Source of the DNA: Saccharothrix sp. ALI-22-I
Lineage (GTDB): Bacteria > Actinomycetota > Actinomycetes > Mycobacteriales > Pseudonocardiaceae
Direction: 5' to 3'
Length of the DNA stretch: 64,000 bases
Assembly (NCBI RefSeq): GCF_001984175.1
Contig: NZ_MTQP01000066.1
Coordinates: 124,001 to 188,000, forward strand
Shown here: positions 23,747-31,573 of the stretch, piece by piece
How positions within the stretch are numbered: position 1 is the stretch's first letter
Layout of the letters: each line of letters begins with the position of its first letter
Position numbers and translations under genes: made by a program
The notes under the pieces: generated by a model
Told to the model about the DNA's origin: nothing
Databases searched by the model: none
What the model saw: only the letters and a program-made list of their open reading frames with translations

Positions 23747-25111
23747 TCACCCAGCAGCAGCAATCCGCTGCTGGGCTACCAGGTCGCGGTACCAGTGGAA
23801 GCTGGCCCGGGGTGTGCGGACCAGCGTGTCGTAGTCCACGTGGACCAGGCCGAACCGGTGCTTGTAGCCGTGCGCCCACTCGAAGTTGTCCAGGAACGAC
23901 CAGACGAAGTAGCCGCGCAGGTCCACGCCCGCGGTCATCGCGTCACGCGCCGCCGCGAGGTGGCTGCGCAGGTAGTCGATGCGCTCCTGGTCCACGAACC
24001 CGGGGTTGTCCGGGTACACGCACCCGTTCTCCGTCACGTACACCGGGGGCAGGTCCGGGTACCGGTCCTTCAGCCCCACCAACGTCTCGGTCAGGCCACC
24101 CGGCTCGACCGGCCAGTTCATCGCGGTGCGCGGGACGTCCGGCAGCCGCGTCGTGTCGATGCCGATGTCGATGGACGTGCGGGTGGCCGGGTCCGGGTCG
24201 CGGTGCGGCGCGTCGGCCACGTGCTGGCGGTAGTAGTAGTTGATGCCCACGTAGTCCAGCGGCGTGGAGATCAGCTCCAGATCGCCGTCCTGCCGGAACG
24301 ACAGGTCGGTGACGCCCGCGAACGTCTCCGCGTAGTCGTCCGGGTAGCGGCCGGCGAACAGCGGCTCGGTGAACTGGCGGCGCAGCAACAGATCATGCCT
24401 GCGCGCCGCGGCGACGTCCGCCTCCGACGAGGTGACCGGCGTCGACGGCGACTGGTTGAGCACGATGCCGAACTGGTGGCCGGACGTGCCGCGCATGGCC
24501 TGCACCGCGAGTCCGTGCGCCACCATCAGGTGGTGCGCGGCGGCGAGGGAGCCGTGGCCCTCCCGCGCGCCGGGTGCGTGTCTGCCCTCGCCGTAGCCGA
24601 CGATCGAGGACACGTACGGCTCGTTGAACGTCGTCCACTTCGACACCCGGTCGCCCAGCGCGTCGTGCACGACCACGGCGTACTCGGCGAACCTCGAAGC
24701 GGTGTCACGGGACCGCCAGCCGCCCAGTTCCTCCAACGCCTGCGGCAGGTCCCAGTGGTACAAGGTCAGGAACGGCTCGATATCCCGTTCCAGCAACCCG
24801 TCCACCAACCTGCGGTAGAAGTCGAGGCCGCGCTGTTCGACCCGGCCCGCGCCGGTCGGCAGGACACGCGACCAGGACACCGAGAACCGGTACGCGTCCA
24901 CGCCGAGCTCGCCGAGCAGCGCCACGTCCTGCGGCATCCGGTGGTAGTGGTCGCACGCCACGGCCCCGGTGTCGCCGCCCGCGATCGCACCCGGCACCGC
25001 GCCGAACGCGTCCCAGATCGACGGTCCTCTCCCGTCGGCGTCCACGGCCCCTTCGATCTGGTAGGCCGAAGTGGCGACGCCCCAGCGGAATCCTTGGGGG
25101 AAGTCGGTCAT
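23747..25111 (-). CDS. GH1 family beta-glucosidase
   Basis: 454 residues, a normal length for GH1. FPQGFRWGVATSAYQIEGAVD is the family N-terminus; TTFNEPYVSSIVGYG carries the acid/base Glu and VYVTENGCVY the nucleophile Glu. No signal peptide is seen, so it acts on imported disaccharides in the cytoplasm. ATG 25111 has GGAG 8-11 nt upstream. Next to a binding-protein-dependent sugar transporter and a LacI regulator it corresponds to the bglC position of streptomycete cellobiose loci, but an insertion element now separates it from the permease genes. Confidence 0.93.
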   Translation of the reverse strand: MTDFPQGFRWGVATSAYQIEGAVDADGRGPSIWDAFGAVPGAIAGGDTGAVACDHYHRMPQDVALLGELGVDAYRFSVSWSRVLPTGAGRVEQRGLDFYRRLVDGLLERDIEPFLTLYHWDLPQALEELGGWRSRDTASRFAEYAVVVHDALGDRVSKWTTFNEPYVSSIVGYGEGRHAPGAREGHGSLAAAHHLMVAHGLAVQAMRGTSGHQFGIVLNQSPSTPVTSSEADVAAARRHDLLLRRQFTEPLFAGRYPDDYAETFAGVTDLSFRQDGDLELISTPLDYVGINYYYRQHVADAPHRDPDPATRTSIDIGIDTTRLPDVPRTAMNWPVEPGGLTETLVGLKDRYPDLPPVYVTENGCVYPDNPGFVDQERIDYLRSHLAAARDAMTAGVDLRGYFVWSFLDNFEWAHGYKHRFGLVHVDYDTLVRTPRASFHWYRDLVAQQRIAAAG

Positions 25112-25225
25112 CTGAAACTCCAATGGGGGCTATTCGGCGTACACGCCGGTCGATCCTCGCGAGGACGACACTCGACTGGCGTTCACGTACAAGCTGTTAA
25201 TGTGTGAACAGTGGGGAGGACCTTG

Positions 25226-26356
25226 GTGAAGCGGGCGTTCAAGTACCGCTTCTATCCGAGCGAGTCGCAGGAGCAAGAGCTGCTGCGAACGTTCGGCTGC
25301 GTCCGCCTCGTCTACAACAAGGCGTTGGAAGCCCGGACGGTCGGCTGGTACGAGCAACAGCGGCGGGTGAGCTACGTGGAGACCTCCGCACTGCTCACCG
25401 GGTGGAAGAAGGCCGACGACCTCGCTTTTCTGAACGAGGTATCGAGCGTGCCGTTGCAGCAGTGCCTGCGCCACCTGCAAGGTGCGTTCGTGTCGTTCTG
25501 GGAGAAGCGCGCGCAGTATCCCAAGTTCAAGTCCCGTAAGCGCGGCAGGGCGTCGGCGGAGTACACCCGCTCGGCGTTCCGCTGGCGTGACGGCCGGCTC
25601 ACCCTGGCGAAGATGGCCGAGCCACTGGACATCCGCTGGCCCCGCCCCCTCCCAGAGGGGACCGAGCCGTCGACGGTCACCGTCTCCCGGGACGCGGCGG
25701 GCCGCTGGCACGTGTCGATCCTGGTCGAGACCACGATCGAGCACCTGCCGCCGACCACGGCCGAGGTCGGCGTGGACGCCGGGCTGACCGCGCTCGTCAC
25801 TCTCTCCACCGGAGAGAAGATCACGAACCCCCGCCACGGGAAGCGCGACCACGCCCGACTTGCCCGCGCCCAGAAGACGTTGTCCCGCAAACAGAAAGGG
25901 TCGAGCAACCGCGCCAAGGCCCGGCTGAGGGTCGCCCGTGTCCACGCGAGGATCGCCGACCGGCGTCGGGATCTGCTGCACAAGCTGTCCACTCGGCTCG
26001 TCCGTGAGAACCAAACGGTCGTGATCGAGGATCTGAACGTGCGCGGCATGATGAGGAACCGAATGCTGGCCCGCGCCATCGGCGACGCATCCTGGGCGCA
26101 GTTGCGGTCGATGCTGGACTACAAAACCCGCTGGTACGGGCGTGAACTGATCGTGGTCGATCGCTGGTACCCGAGCACGAAGACGTGCTCGCGGTGCGGG
26201 TACCTGCTCGACCGACTGCCGTTGGACGTCCGAGAGTGGACGTGCCCCGAATGCGACACCACACATGATCGCGACGTGAACGCCGCGACGAACATCCTGG
26301 CCGCCGGGCGGGCGGTCACAGCCTGCGGAGCCGGAGTAAGACCAGCCCGGCAATAG
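25226..26356 (+). CDS. tnpB: RNA-guided endonuclease TnpB (IS605 OrfB family)
   Basis: 376 residues from GTG 25226, with GGAGG upstream. The N-terminus VKRAFKYRFYPSESQEQELL and LVYNKALEAR are typical. The RuvC-like site appears complete: Asp in EVGVDAGLTALVTLS, Glu in VVIEDLNVRGMMRNR and Asp in HDRDVNAATNIL. The zinc ribbon is intact (CSRCGY and CPEC). TnpB proteins use an RNA made from the element's right end to cut DNA next to a short target motif and help retain the element. The gene is opposite in direction to the sugar operon it interrupts. Confidence 0.92.
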   Translation: MKRAFKYRFYPSESQEQELLRTFGCVRLVYNKALEARTVGWYEQQRRVSYVETSALLTGWKKADDLAFLNEVSSVPLQQCLRHLQGAFVSFWEKRAQYPKFKSRKRGRASAEYTRSAFRWRDGRLTLAKMAEPLDIRWPRPLPEGTEPSTVTVSRDAAGRWHVSILVETTIEHLPPTTAEVGVDAGLTALVTLSTGEKITNPRHGKRDHARLARAQKTLSRKQKGSSNRAKARLRVARVHARIADRRRDLLHKLSTRLVRENQTVVIEDLNVRGMMRNRMLARAIGDASWAQLRSMLDYKTRWYGRELIVVDRWYPSTKTCSRCGYLLDRLPLDVREWTCPECDTTHDRDVNAATNILAAGRAVTACGAGVRPARQ

Positions 26357-26464
26357 TCGGCAAGGCATCTGGCGCAACCCTCCCCTCGTGGGCGGAAGAA
26401 ACAGGAACTGCCGGGCGCGAGCCTGGTGGCAAATCCCGGCCTTCGGGCCGGGGGTGGACGTCAA
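26250..26464 (+). ncRNA. probable omega (re)RNA of the TnpB element
   Basis: In TnpB systems the guide scaffold overlaps the 3' end of tnpB and runs to the right end of the element, with the guide being the flanking DNA. Here the 108 nt after the tnpB stop hold no gene and end in a tetraloop hairpin (26435-26452). The predicted guide would begin at 26465 (GCAAGGAGCTCTGAAACG). The 5' boundary is a guess. Confidence 0.5.
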
Positions 26465-26491
26465 GCAAGGAGCTCTGAAACGCACGCACGC

Positions 26492-26514
26492 GCGCGCTCA
26501 ACCCTTGAGCGCGC
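26492..26514 (-). terminator. hairpin over the permease stop codon
   Basis: A perfect 10-bp stem GCGCGCTCAA/TTGAGCGCGC with a 3-nt loop overlaps the stop codon of the second permease gene. Without a U-tract it may be a processing or pause site that sets permease versus glucosidase expression, or a terminator. Confidence 0.45.
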
Positions 26515-27376
26515 CTTGCATGATCCCACCGACGATCTGGCGGCCGAACAGGAGGAAGACCGCGAGCACCGGCACGGTGCCGATCGTCGCCGCGGTGAGC
26601 ACGAGGGTGTAGTCGGTGGTGTAGCCGCTGGCCAAGGTGTTCAGCGCGTACTGCACGGTGGGGTTCTCGGGGGTCAGCACGACCAGCGGCCAGAAGAAGT
26701 CGTTCCACGCCTGCATGAACGTGAACAGGCCGAGCACGGCGGCGGCCGGGCGGGCGGCGGGCAGGACCACGTGCCAGTACAGGCGCAGGGAGCTGCACCC
26801 GTCCATCCGGCCGGCTTCCAGCAGCTCGTCGGGCACGGCGCGTTCGAAGTACTGGCGCATGAAGAACACGCCGAACGCGGTGACCAGGCCGGGCACGATC
26901 ACCGCGTGGATCTCGCTCGCCCAGCCGAGGTCGCTCATCATCATGTACAGCGGGATGACGCCGAGCTCGGTGGGCACGGCCTGGGTGGCGACGACGAGCA
27001 GCATGAGCGCCGACCGGCCGCGGAACCTCAGCTTGGCGAAGGCGAAGCCCGCCAGGGTGGAGAAGAACACCACCGACACGGTGATGGTCCCCGACACGAT
27101 CAGCGAGTTCATCATCGCCAGCGCGAAGTCCGTCTGGTCGAACACCCGCGAGATGTTGGCGAACAGGTTGCCACCCGGCACCAGCACGGGCGGCACGCTG
27201 GTCACCTTGTCCGGTGTCTGCGAGGACACGACGAGCGACCAGTACACCGGGAACGCGGACCCGGCGAGCACCGCGATCAGCGCCGCGTAGGTCCACGGTC
27301 CGGGCAGCCGCAACGTCCGCCGCCGCTTGGGCGGTGGTGAGGCGACCGGAGCCGGCCGTTCGAGCACGCTGGTCAT
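26498..27376 (-). CDS. carbohydrate ABC transporter permease (MalG/CebG type)
   Basis: 292 residues from ATG 27376, with six predicted membrane helices. The conserved EAA loop reads ELLEAGRMDGCSSLRLYWHVVLP, the site that docks the ATPase. The ending FGRQIVGGIMQGALKG is typical of MalG-type sugar permeases. It lies 14 nt after the partner permease gene. No ATPase gene is in the locus; such uptake systems in actinomycetes often share an MsiK-type ATPase encoded elsewhere. Confidence 0.92.
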   Translation of the reverse strand: MTSVLERPAPVASPPPKRRRTLRLPGPWTYAALIAVLAGSAFPVYWSLVVSSQTPDKVTSVPPVLVPGGNLFANISRVFDQTDFALAMMNSLIVSGTITVSVVFFSTLAGFAFAKLRFRGRSALMLLVVATQAVPTELGVIPLYMMMSDLGWASEIHAVIVPGLVTAFGVFFMRQYFERAVPDELLEAGRMDGCSSLRLYWHVVLPAARPAAAVLGLFTFMQAWNDFFWPLVVLTPENPTVQYALNTLASGYTTDYTLVLTAATIGTVPVLAVFLLFGRQIVGGIMQGALKG

Positions 27377-27390
27377 TTTGTCCAGCCCTT

Positions 27391-28311
27391 TCAGTCGGTC
27401 CGGATGCGGCGGGCGGCCAGGTAGCTCAGCCCGGTGATGAGGACCGTCGCGATGACCAGCAGCCAGGCGATGGCCGACGCGTAGCCGAAGTCGAACTTCT
27501 TGAAGCCGTGCTCGTAGAGGTAGAGCGCGGCGGTCTGGAACTGCCGGTCCGAGCCGCCGGTCTCGGCGCCCGCGCCCGGGTTGAACAGCAGCGGCTCGGC
27601 CAGCAGCCGCATGTTGCCCGCGGTGGCGATCACGGTGGAGAAGATGATCTGCGGGCGCAGCATCGGGACGGTGATCCGCCAGAACTGCTGCCAGCCGTTC
27701 GCGCCGTCCAGCCGGGCCGCCTCGTACACGCTGGTCGGGATGGCCTGCATGGACGCCAGGAAGATCAACGCGTGGTAGCCGGTCCAGCGCCACACCACCA
27801 TCGCGGCGATGGCGGTGTGCGAGCTGGCAGTGCCTGCCTGCCAGTCGATCCGGCCCGCACCGAACAGCTCCAGCGCCCAGTTGATCAGGCCGAAGTCCCG
27901 GCCGAACAGCTGCGCGAAGACGATCGTCACGGCCGCCACCGACGTGATGTTCGGCAGCAGCACGCCCATCCGGAAGAACGTCCGGCCGCGCAGCCGCCGG
28001 TTGAGCAGCTGCGCGATGCCGAGCGCGAACAGGATCTGCGGGACGGTGGTGAGCAGCCACAGGCTCAGCGTGTTGCCCATCGCGTTCCAGAAGTACGGGT
28101 CCGCGGTGAGCAGTTCGACGTAGTTGTCGAGACCGATGAACGTGGCCGCGTCGCCGTCGAGCAGGTTGCGGTCCTGCATCGACACCCACGCGGTGTAGAG
28201 CAGGGGGAACAGGCCGAACACCGAGAACAGCAGGAAGTACGGCGCGATGTAGGCGTACGGCGCGTACCGGATGTCCCACCGGTGGCGGCGTTCGCGCCAG
28301 TCCGTCTTCAT
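27391..28311 (-). CDS. carbohydrate ABC transporter permease (MalF/CebF type)
   Basis: 306 residues from ATG 28311, which overlaps the binding-protein stop (ATGA), so the two are translationally coupled. The membrane part starts APYAYIAPYFLLFSVFGLFP and the EAA loop is VYEAARLDGANGWQQFWRITVP. It pairs with the downstream MalG-type permease to form the channel for the binding protein's sugar. Confidence 0.92.
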   Translation of the reverse strand: MKTDWRERRHRWDIRYAPYAYIAPYFLLFSVFGLFPLLYTAWVSMQDRNLLDGDAATFIGLDNYVELLTADPYFWNAMGNTLSLWLLTTVPQILFALGIAQLLNRRLRGRTFFRMGVLLPNITSVAAVTIVFAQLFGRDFGLINWALELFGAGRIDWQAGTASSHTAIAAMVVWRWTGYHALIFLASMQAIPTSVYEAARLDGANGWQQFWRITVPMLRPQIIFSTVIATAGNMRLLAEPLLFNPGAGAETGGSDRQFQTAALYLYEHGFKKFDFGYASAIAWLLVIATVLITGLSYLAARRIRTD

Positions 28312-29543
28312 CTCGTCACGTCGCGGACGAACTGCGTCCACGACTCGTCCGGGCTCTGCTTGCCCTGTTCGACGCGCTGCATGGCGTTGCCGATCTCGGT
28401 CTGCACGTCACCGGCCTTCGGCCCCTGGTACTGCGGCTTGAAGGCGCGGGCCGCGTCGGTGAACACCCGGCCGACGGGGGCGTTGTTGAAGAACGCGTCC
28501 TGCTTGGTGGCCACGGACTGCTCGCTGTAGAGCGAGGGCGTGGACGGCAGCAGGCCGGCGTTGGCGAAGACCTTGCCCTGCTGCTCGGGCGCGGTGAGCC
28601 AGGTGGCCAGCTCGACGGCCTTGTCCACGTTCTTGCCCTGCTTGGGCACGGTCAGGTAGGAGCCGCCCCAGTTGCCGCCGCCGCCGGGCACGGCCGCGAG
28701 GTCCCACTTGCCGGCGGTGTCCGGCGCCTGGTCCTTGATCTTGGCCATCATCCAGGCGGGACAGGCGAGGGTGGCGAACTGGCCCTGCTTGAAGCCGGTG
28801 TTCCACTGCGGGGTGCTGTGCAGCAGGCCGGCGGACAGACCATCGGCCACGCCCTGCGCGACGAGGTCCCAGCCCTTCCTGATGTCGGCGTTGTCGCCGA
28901 CGACGATCTTGTCGGACTTGTCGTAGTAGCCGGTGGGCGCCTGGCCGACGATCGCGTTGAGCACGGTCGGGCCGCCGTCGAAGAACTTGGCGCCGGCCGG
29001 GGCCTTGGCCGCGAACTCCTTGCCGGTGGCCATGAACTGCTCCCACGTCGGCCACAGCGCGGAGACCTGGTCGCGGTCGCTCGGCAGGCCGGCGGCCTCG
29101 AACAGGTCGCGCCGGTAGCAGATGGCCAGGCCGCCGATGTCGGTGCCGTAGCCGATCTGCTTGCCGTCCTTGGACAGCGAGGCTTCCCACTTCCAGTCCA
29201 GCCAGCGGTCCTTGATATCGGACTTGAGCTCGGTGAACTGGTTGGGGTTGGCCTTGAACTGGTTGATGTAGCCGACGTCGACGGCCTCGATGTCGGCGGC
29301 GCCGTTGTTCGTGGCCAGGTGCGCGGCGAGGTTCTTGTGGTGGTCGGAGTAGGAGGCGGTGCGGTCGGTGATGTCGATGTCCGGGTGCGCCTTCTCGTAC
29401 TCCTCGAACAGCTGCTGGTAGCCGAAGTTGCCGAACAGGCCGATCGTGATCCTGGTCTTGCCGTCACTCGCGCCGCTGCTGCAACCGGCCAGTAAGCTCG
29501 CGGCCAGCAGGCCGACGCCGACCATGGTCCCGGTTCGTCTCAT
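28308..29543 (-). CDS. sugar ABC transporter substrate-binding lipoprotein
   Basis: 411 residues. The N-terminus MRRTGTMVGVGLLAASLLAGCSSG is a lipoprotein signal with lipobox Cys near residue 21. The rest is a cluster-1 extracellular solute-binding fold (GLFGNFGYQQLFEEYEKAHPDI; YGTDIGGLAICYRRDLFEAAGL). With the GH1 enzyme and LacI regulator it suggests uptake of cellobiose or another beta-glucoside (CebE-like), but specificity is inferred from context. First gene of the operon, divergent from the regulator. Confidence 0.9.
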   Translation of the reverse strand: MRRTGTMVGVGLLAASLLAGCSSGASDGKTRITIGLFGNFGYQQLFEEYEKAHPDIDITDRTASYSDHHKNLAAHLATNNGAADIEAVDVGYINQFKANPNQFTELKSDIKDRWLDWKWEASLSKDGKQIGYGTDIGGLAICYRRDLFEAAGLPSDRDQVSALWPTWEQFMATGKEFAAKAPAGAKFFDGGPTVLNAIVGQAPTGYYDKSDKIVVGDNADIRKGWDLVAQGVADGLSAGLLHSTPQWNTGFKQGQFATLACPAWMMAKIKDQAPDTAGKWDLAAVPGGGGNWGGSYLTVPKQGKNVDKAVELATWLTAPEQQGKVFANAGLLPSTPSLYSEQSVATKQDAFFNNAPVGRVFTDAARAFKPQYQGPKAGDVQTEIGNAMQRVEQGKQSPDESWTQFVRDVTR

Positions 29544-29652
29544 TTCGCGGCTCCATTTCCGTTCCGTTTTCGGGCACGCCGGATACGCGTAGGGTCGATC
29601 CGGGGTTTCCGGCGAATTCGGTCGGGCTGACGGCCCGGCCGGTGTGGTTTAC

Positions 29653-29681
29653 ATGACAGCCGTGGCCCGCGACACCGTCAA
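29653..29681 (-). promoter_or_regulatory. putative promoter of the sugar transport operon
   Basis: On the minus strand TTGACG (29676-29681) and TGTCAT (29653-29658) are separated by 17 nt, matching a vegetative -35/-10 pair at about four of six -10 positions. It lies about 110 nt upstream of the binding-protein start. Confidence 0.4.
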
Positions 29682-29773
29682 GTAACGAAGCGATAACCTG
29701 ACTGTTCCCGGGGTTTCACGTTTCCGCAGGTGGTAGGGTTTCCACCCTGGTCAGAGCACCCTCCCGGCAGGCC

Positions 29774-29787
29774 TGTAAGCGGTTACA
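29774..29787. promoter_or_regulatory. putative LacI-family operator
   Basis: TGTAAGCGGTTACA has five-base palindromic arms around a central CG, the AAnCGnTT core typical of LacI-family sites. It lies 15 nt before the regulator start codon, consistent with autoregulation. It differs from the streptomycete CebR box (TGGGAGCGCTCCCA). Confidence 0.55.
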
Positions 29788-29802
29788 AAGAAAGGGCTGG
29801 AG

Positions 29803-30837
29803 ATGACCACGATCCGTGAGATCGCCCAGCTGTGCGGCGTGTCCGTGGCGACCGTTTCACGCGTTTTCAACCAGCCGCTAACCGTCAGCAAGGAAAAGCG
29901 CGAAGTGGTGGAGCGTGTGGCCCGCGAGCTGGACTACCGGCCCAACGAGTCGGCGCGCGCGTTGGCCACCAAGCGGTCCGGGCTGATCGGGTTGGTGTGG
30001 GACACCGACCACCGCCGGCCGGGCTGGCGGCACCCGTACCTCCAGGAGCTGCTGATCGGGTTGAAGTCGGCGCTGAGCGCGCACGGGTACCACCTGCTGA
30101 TGCTCGCCACGAGCGGTTCGGCGGCGCTGCGGGCGGTCGGGGCGTCGCTGGCCGACCCGGTGGCGTACGTGAACATGACCCGGCGGCACCACCTGGGCGG
30201 GCTGGTGCTCATCGACAGCGGGCGGGACGCCTCGGCGTTCGCCGCGTTCGCCCAGTCCGGGCTGCCGTGCGTGGCGGTGGACGTGGACGTCGACGGGCCG
30301 CGGGCGACGTACGTGACGTCGGACAACGTCGGCGGCGCGGCACTGGCCGTGCGGCACCTCGTCGGCGCGGGACACCGCCGCATCGCCACCATCACCGGGC
30401 CGCGGGCCAACCGCCCCGCCGTCGACCGGATGGACGGCTTCCGCACGGCGATGGCCGAGGCGGGCATGGAGGTGCCACCGGAGTACGTGGTGGAGGGCGA
30501 TTTCTACCGGCCGAGCGGCCAGGCGGCGATGCGTGCGCTGATCGCCCTGCCGGAGCCGCCGACGGCGGTGTTCTGCGCGAGCGACGAGATGGCCGTCGGC
30601 GCACTGCTGGCCGCGCGTCACGCGGGGCTGCGGGTGCCGGGCGAGCTGGCCGTGGTGGGGTTCGACGACATCGAACTGGCCGCGCTGGTCGACCCGCCGT
30701 TGACCACGCTGGCACAGGACAAGGCGGGCATCGGGGTGGCCGCGGCGCGGGCCGTGCTGACCATGGTGCACGGCGGCGAGAAACCGGAACCCGCGTTCCT
30801 GCCGACCAAGCTGGTCGTGCGCGCCTCCAGCCGCTGA
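29803..30837 (+). CDS. LacI family transcriptional regulator
   Basis: 344 residues. The HTH is TTIREIAQLCGVSVATVSRVFN with hinge helix RPNESARALATKRS, followed by a periplasmic-binding-protein-like sensor domain (FCASDEMAVGALLAARHAGLRVPGELAVVGFDDIELA). ATG 29803 follows GGGCTGGAG. Its position opposite the transporter operon indicates a local repressor that senses the imported sugar, like CebR. Confidence 0.92.
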   Translation: MTTIREIAQLCGVSVATVSRVFNQPLTVSKEKREVVERVARELDYRPNESARALATKRSGLIGLVWDTDHRRPGWRHPYLQELLIGLKSALSAHGYHLLMLATSGSAALRAVGASLADPVAYVNMTRRHHLGGLVLIDSGRDASAFAAFAQSGLPCVAVDVDVDGPRATYVTSDNVGGAALAVRHLVGAGHRRIATITGPRANRPAVDRMDGFRTAMAEAGMEVPPEYVVEGDFYRPSGQAAMRALIALPEPPTAVFCASDEMAVGALLAARHAGLRVPGELAVVGFDDIELAALVDPPLTTLAQDKAGIGVAAARAVLTMVHGGEKPEPAFLPTKLVVRASSR

Positions 30838-30863
30838 ACCCGGCCCCACGGCACGGCTTCGCA

Positions 30864-30887
30864 AGGGTCCCCGCCCAGGGGAACCCT
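30864..30887 (+). terminator. hairpin after the LacI gene
   Basis: An imperfect stem, AGGGTCCCC against GGGGAACCCT with one bulged A and a short loop, lies about 27 nt after the regulator stop. It is a plausible terminator but weak. Confidence 0.4.
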
Positions 30888-31008
30888 GATCTTGCTCATG
30901 CCAGCAGGGACCGACAATTCTCGGGCCGGTCAGCCGGACTGTGGACAACTCAGCGGACGGCACCGCCGCTCCCGGCTCGGCGTCGAACGGCGTCGAGCGG
31001 GAGCGACG

Positions 31009-31093
31009 GCCCGCGTCACGAGTCGGTGCGCGTCACCAGCCGGCCCGCGTCACGAACCGGTCGGCATCACGGGCCGGCCCGTGTCACGGTTGG
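31009..31093. repeat. five 17-bp tandem repeats
   Basis: Units begin at 31009, 31026, 31043, 31060 and 31077. Each is close to GCCCGCGTCACGAACCG, with alternating first bases. The last unit contains the stop codon of the DUF5709 gene, so the array is its 3'-UTR. A variable-number repeat is possible. Confidence 0.7.
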
Positions 31094-31536
31094 TCGTCGG
31101 GCAGCCGAAGTGCCTCGGCCGTGGGGCCGCCGGGCTCGTCGGCGGCCTGGCCGCGGCGCTCGGCTTCGGCCAGGTTTCGCGCGTCGTCGGCGGGTTGCCC
31201 GGTGACGTCGTCCAGGCTCACGACGCCCGGGTCCCGGCCGATCTGGTCCTCGTAGATCGGGTCGCGGCGCGTTTCCGTCGCCGTCACGTCGGGCTGTTCC
31301 TCGCCCAGCCGCTCGTCCAGGGGTCGCGGGTGGGCCTGTTCGTAGGGGGTGGTGCCGTACTTGTCCGCGCCGGTCCAGTGCTCCGGTGGGTCCATGCCGG
31401 CTTCCAGGGGGTCCTGCCTCAGCCGGTCCTCGTCCAGGTCCTCGGCGCTGTTCAGCGTCGCCGGGTCGGTCTCGACCGCGTCGGGTGACCCGGTGTCCTG
31501 CGGCGGTGCGTACGCGTTCAGCTCGTCGGAACTCAT
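31084..31536 (-). CDS. DUF5709 domain protein
   Basis: A 150-residue acidic, Pro/Asp/Glu-rich protein with little hydrophobic content. The segment DEDRLRQDPLEAGMDPPEHW is the hallmark of DUF5709, followed by TPYEQAHPRPLDERLGEEQPD. Members are confined to actinobacteria and have no known function; the sequence looks largely disordered. ATG 31536. Its 3' end runs into the 17-bp tandem array. Confidence 0.8.
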   Translation of the reverse strand: MSSDELNAYAPPQDTGSPDAVETDPATLNSAEDLDEDRLRQDPLEAGMDPPEHWTGADKYGTTPYEQAHPRPLDERLGEEQPDVTATETRRDPIYEDQIGRDPGVVSLDDVTGQPADDARNLAEAERRGQAADEPGGPTAEALRLPDDQP

Positions 31537-31573
31537 ACCACTCGGGTACCCCTGGCGGTGTGGTCGAACCCGA

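Larger units (their letters stand above)
25187..26464 (+). mobile_element. IS605/IS1341-type element carrying only tnpB
   Basis: The proposed left end follows TTCAC (25182-25186), a target pentamer of the TTAC/TTCAC kind. The proposed right end closes with a CCCGGCC-TTCG-GGCCGGG hairpin and GGACGTCAA, ending in TCAA as in the IS608 right cleavage site. There are no terminal inverted repeats or target duplication, as expected for single-strand IS200/IS605 transposition. No Y1 transposase tnpA is present, so movement would need a partner in trans. Ends are inferred from family rules. Confidence 0.7.
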
